A DNA stretch of 48,918 nt from positions 1-48,918 of the forward strand of contig NZ_LZGN01000020.1 in the NCBI RefSeq assembly GCF_001690185.1. The letters are read 5' to 3'. The stretch comes from Gilliamella sp. wkB308. GTDB taxonomy: Bacteria > Pseudomonadota > Gammaproteobacteria > Enterobacterales > Orbaceae. The position numbers and the translations under genes were made by a program. This document shows, piece by piece, positions 48,408-48,918 of the stretch; position 1 is the first letter of the stretch; every line of letters begins with the position of its first letter. The notes beneath the pieces were generated by a model. That model ran no database searches and had not been told where the DNA came from. It saw only the letters and a program-made list of their open reading frames with translations.

Positions 48408-48918
48408 ATGTATTTAGCGCAGAATATTCCATTTAAAGAATGGTATGCTATGTTTTTTCTATCTAAATTATTTCAATCTTCAAATTCAAAATTAGTTAAT
48501 AACTGGCTTGATAACTATCTAGATATTCTATTAAAACGTAATTTAAAACCTAAAACTATCGAAATAAAAAAATATTTAATCAAAGTTATCAGACAAAACA
48601 TTGGAAAAAGACCTTTAGCAAAAATCACACCTCAAGATATTGCTCAACTCATTAAGATTTATACTGATCAAGATAAAGCACCATCAGCGAAATGTATGTA
48701 TCATTTACTCAAAGATATATTTAGAGAAGCTTATGCTCAAGGCTGGAATGATAAAAATCCAACTGATCCAATAAAATGCCCAAAAGTTACAGTAAAACGA
48801 TCTCGAATGACATTAAATGAGTTTAAAAAAATATTAAATGAAGCTGACAAAACGGGAAATAAAACGTTACATGATGCAATGATGTTAGCCATAGTAACGG
48901 GTCAACGTCGTTCTGATA
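48408..48918 (+). CDS. Tyrosine recombinase/phage integrase, N-terminal part (truncated by window edge)
   Basis: About 170 residues visible. A SAM-like core-binding domain is clear: 'WLDNYLDILLKRNLKPKTIEIKKYL', 'RPLAKITPQDIAQLI' and 'MYHLLKDIFREAYAQGWNDKNP'. The catalytic domain is just beginning ('RMTLNEFKKIL..', 'MMLAIVTGQRRSD'), where the Arg pair in TGQRRSD contains the first catalytic Arg. It catalyses site-specific integration, here evidently at tRNA-Val. Start uncertain: ATG 48408 or 48450, neither with a good ribosome site. Confidence 0.88.
   Translation, partial: MYLAQNIPFKEWYAMFFLSKLFQSSNSKLVNNWLDNYLDILLKRNLKPKTIEIKKYLIKVIRQNIGKRPLAKITPQDIAQLIKIYTDQDKAPSAKCMYHLLKDIFREAYAQGWNDKNPTDPIKCPKVTVKRSRMTLNEFKKILNEADKTGNKTLHDAMMLAIVTGQRRSD

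Overview
The window is low-GC chromosomal DNA of a gammaproteobacterium whose core proteins resemble Escherichia coli orthologues closely (LolCDE, Mfd, UvrA, GuaA, CysK, RuvAB, DnaX, YbaB, YfbV, PriC). AT-rich codon use, enteric gene content with reshuffled order, T6SS-type genes and an autotransporter suggest the Orbaceae (for example Gilliamella, bee-gut symbionts). That placement is inferred from memory of protein similarity; no search was run.

Layout. 1-1550 (minus): a T6SS effector-type pair, a DUF4123 adaptor followed by the N-terminus of a VasX-like effector cut by the window edge. 2035-4223: a small membrane protein, a GNAT acetyltransferase and a rhomboid protease. 4275-7434 (minus): lolCDE, lipoprotein export. 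7586-11044: mfd. 11517-14668: tandem paralogues of the YdgA/DUF945 family. 14722-17053: mmuP-mmuM, S-methylmethionine uptake and use. 17198-20494: YbcL-like PEBP protein, riboflavin synthase, fluoride exporter crcB, LexA-controlled sulA and plsY. 20659-23505: uvrA with its own LexA box. 23882-28164: YhcH-family protein, NTF2-like protein, guaA and a SRPBCC-MarR pair. 28406-32346 (minus): a HlyC-like acyltransferase homologue directly upstream of a large autotransporter. 32772-37371: ackA-pta, then yfbV and priC. 37608-43052: cysK, ruvAB behind a LexA box, and dnaX-ybaB; dnaX carries a complete-looking programmed -1 frameshift cassette. 43363-47855 (minus): an M20 amidohydrolase, a putative transporter and recQ. 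48091-48918: tRNA-Val(GAC) followed by a tyrosine integrase cut by the right edge, the border of an integrated element.

How the parts fit. DNA repair is heavily represented (mfd, uvrA, ruvAB, recQ, sulA, priC, dnaX), and three loci carry CTG-N10-CAG LexA boxes, showing an ordinary SOS regulon. Acetate fermentation (ackA-pta) and sulfur amino-acid metabolism (mmuPM, cysK) fit a fermentative gut lifestyle. Accessory, host- or competitor-facing functions sit in three places: the T6SS pair, the autotransporter locus, and the tRNA-Val element.

The strongest candidate for something undescribed is the HlyC-like protein at 31870-32346. It keeps the recognisable fold motifs of RTX-toxin lysine acyltransferases, lacks both residues aligned with the HlyC catalytic His and Asp, and is coupled to an autotransporter; no RTX toxin is seen in the window.
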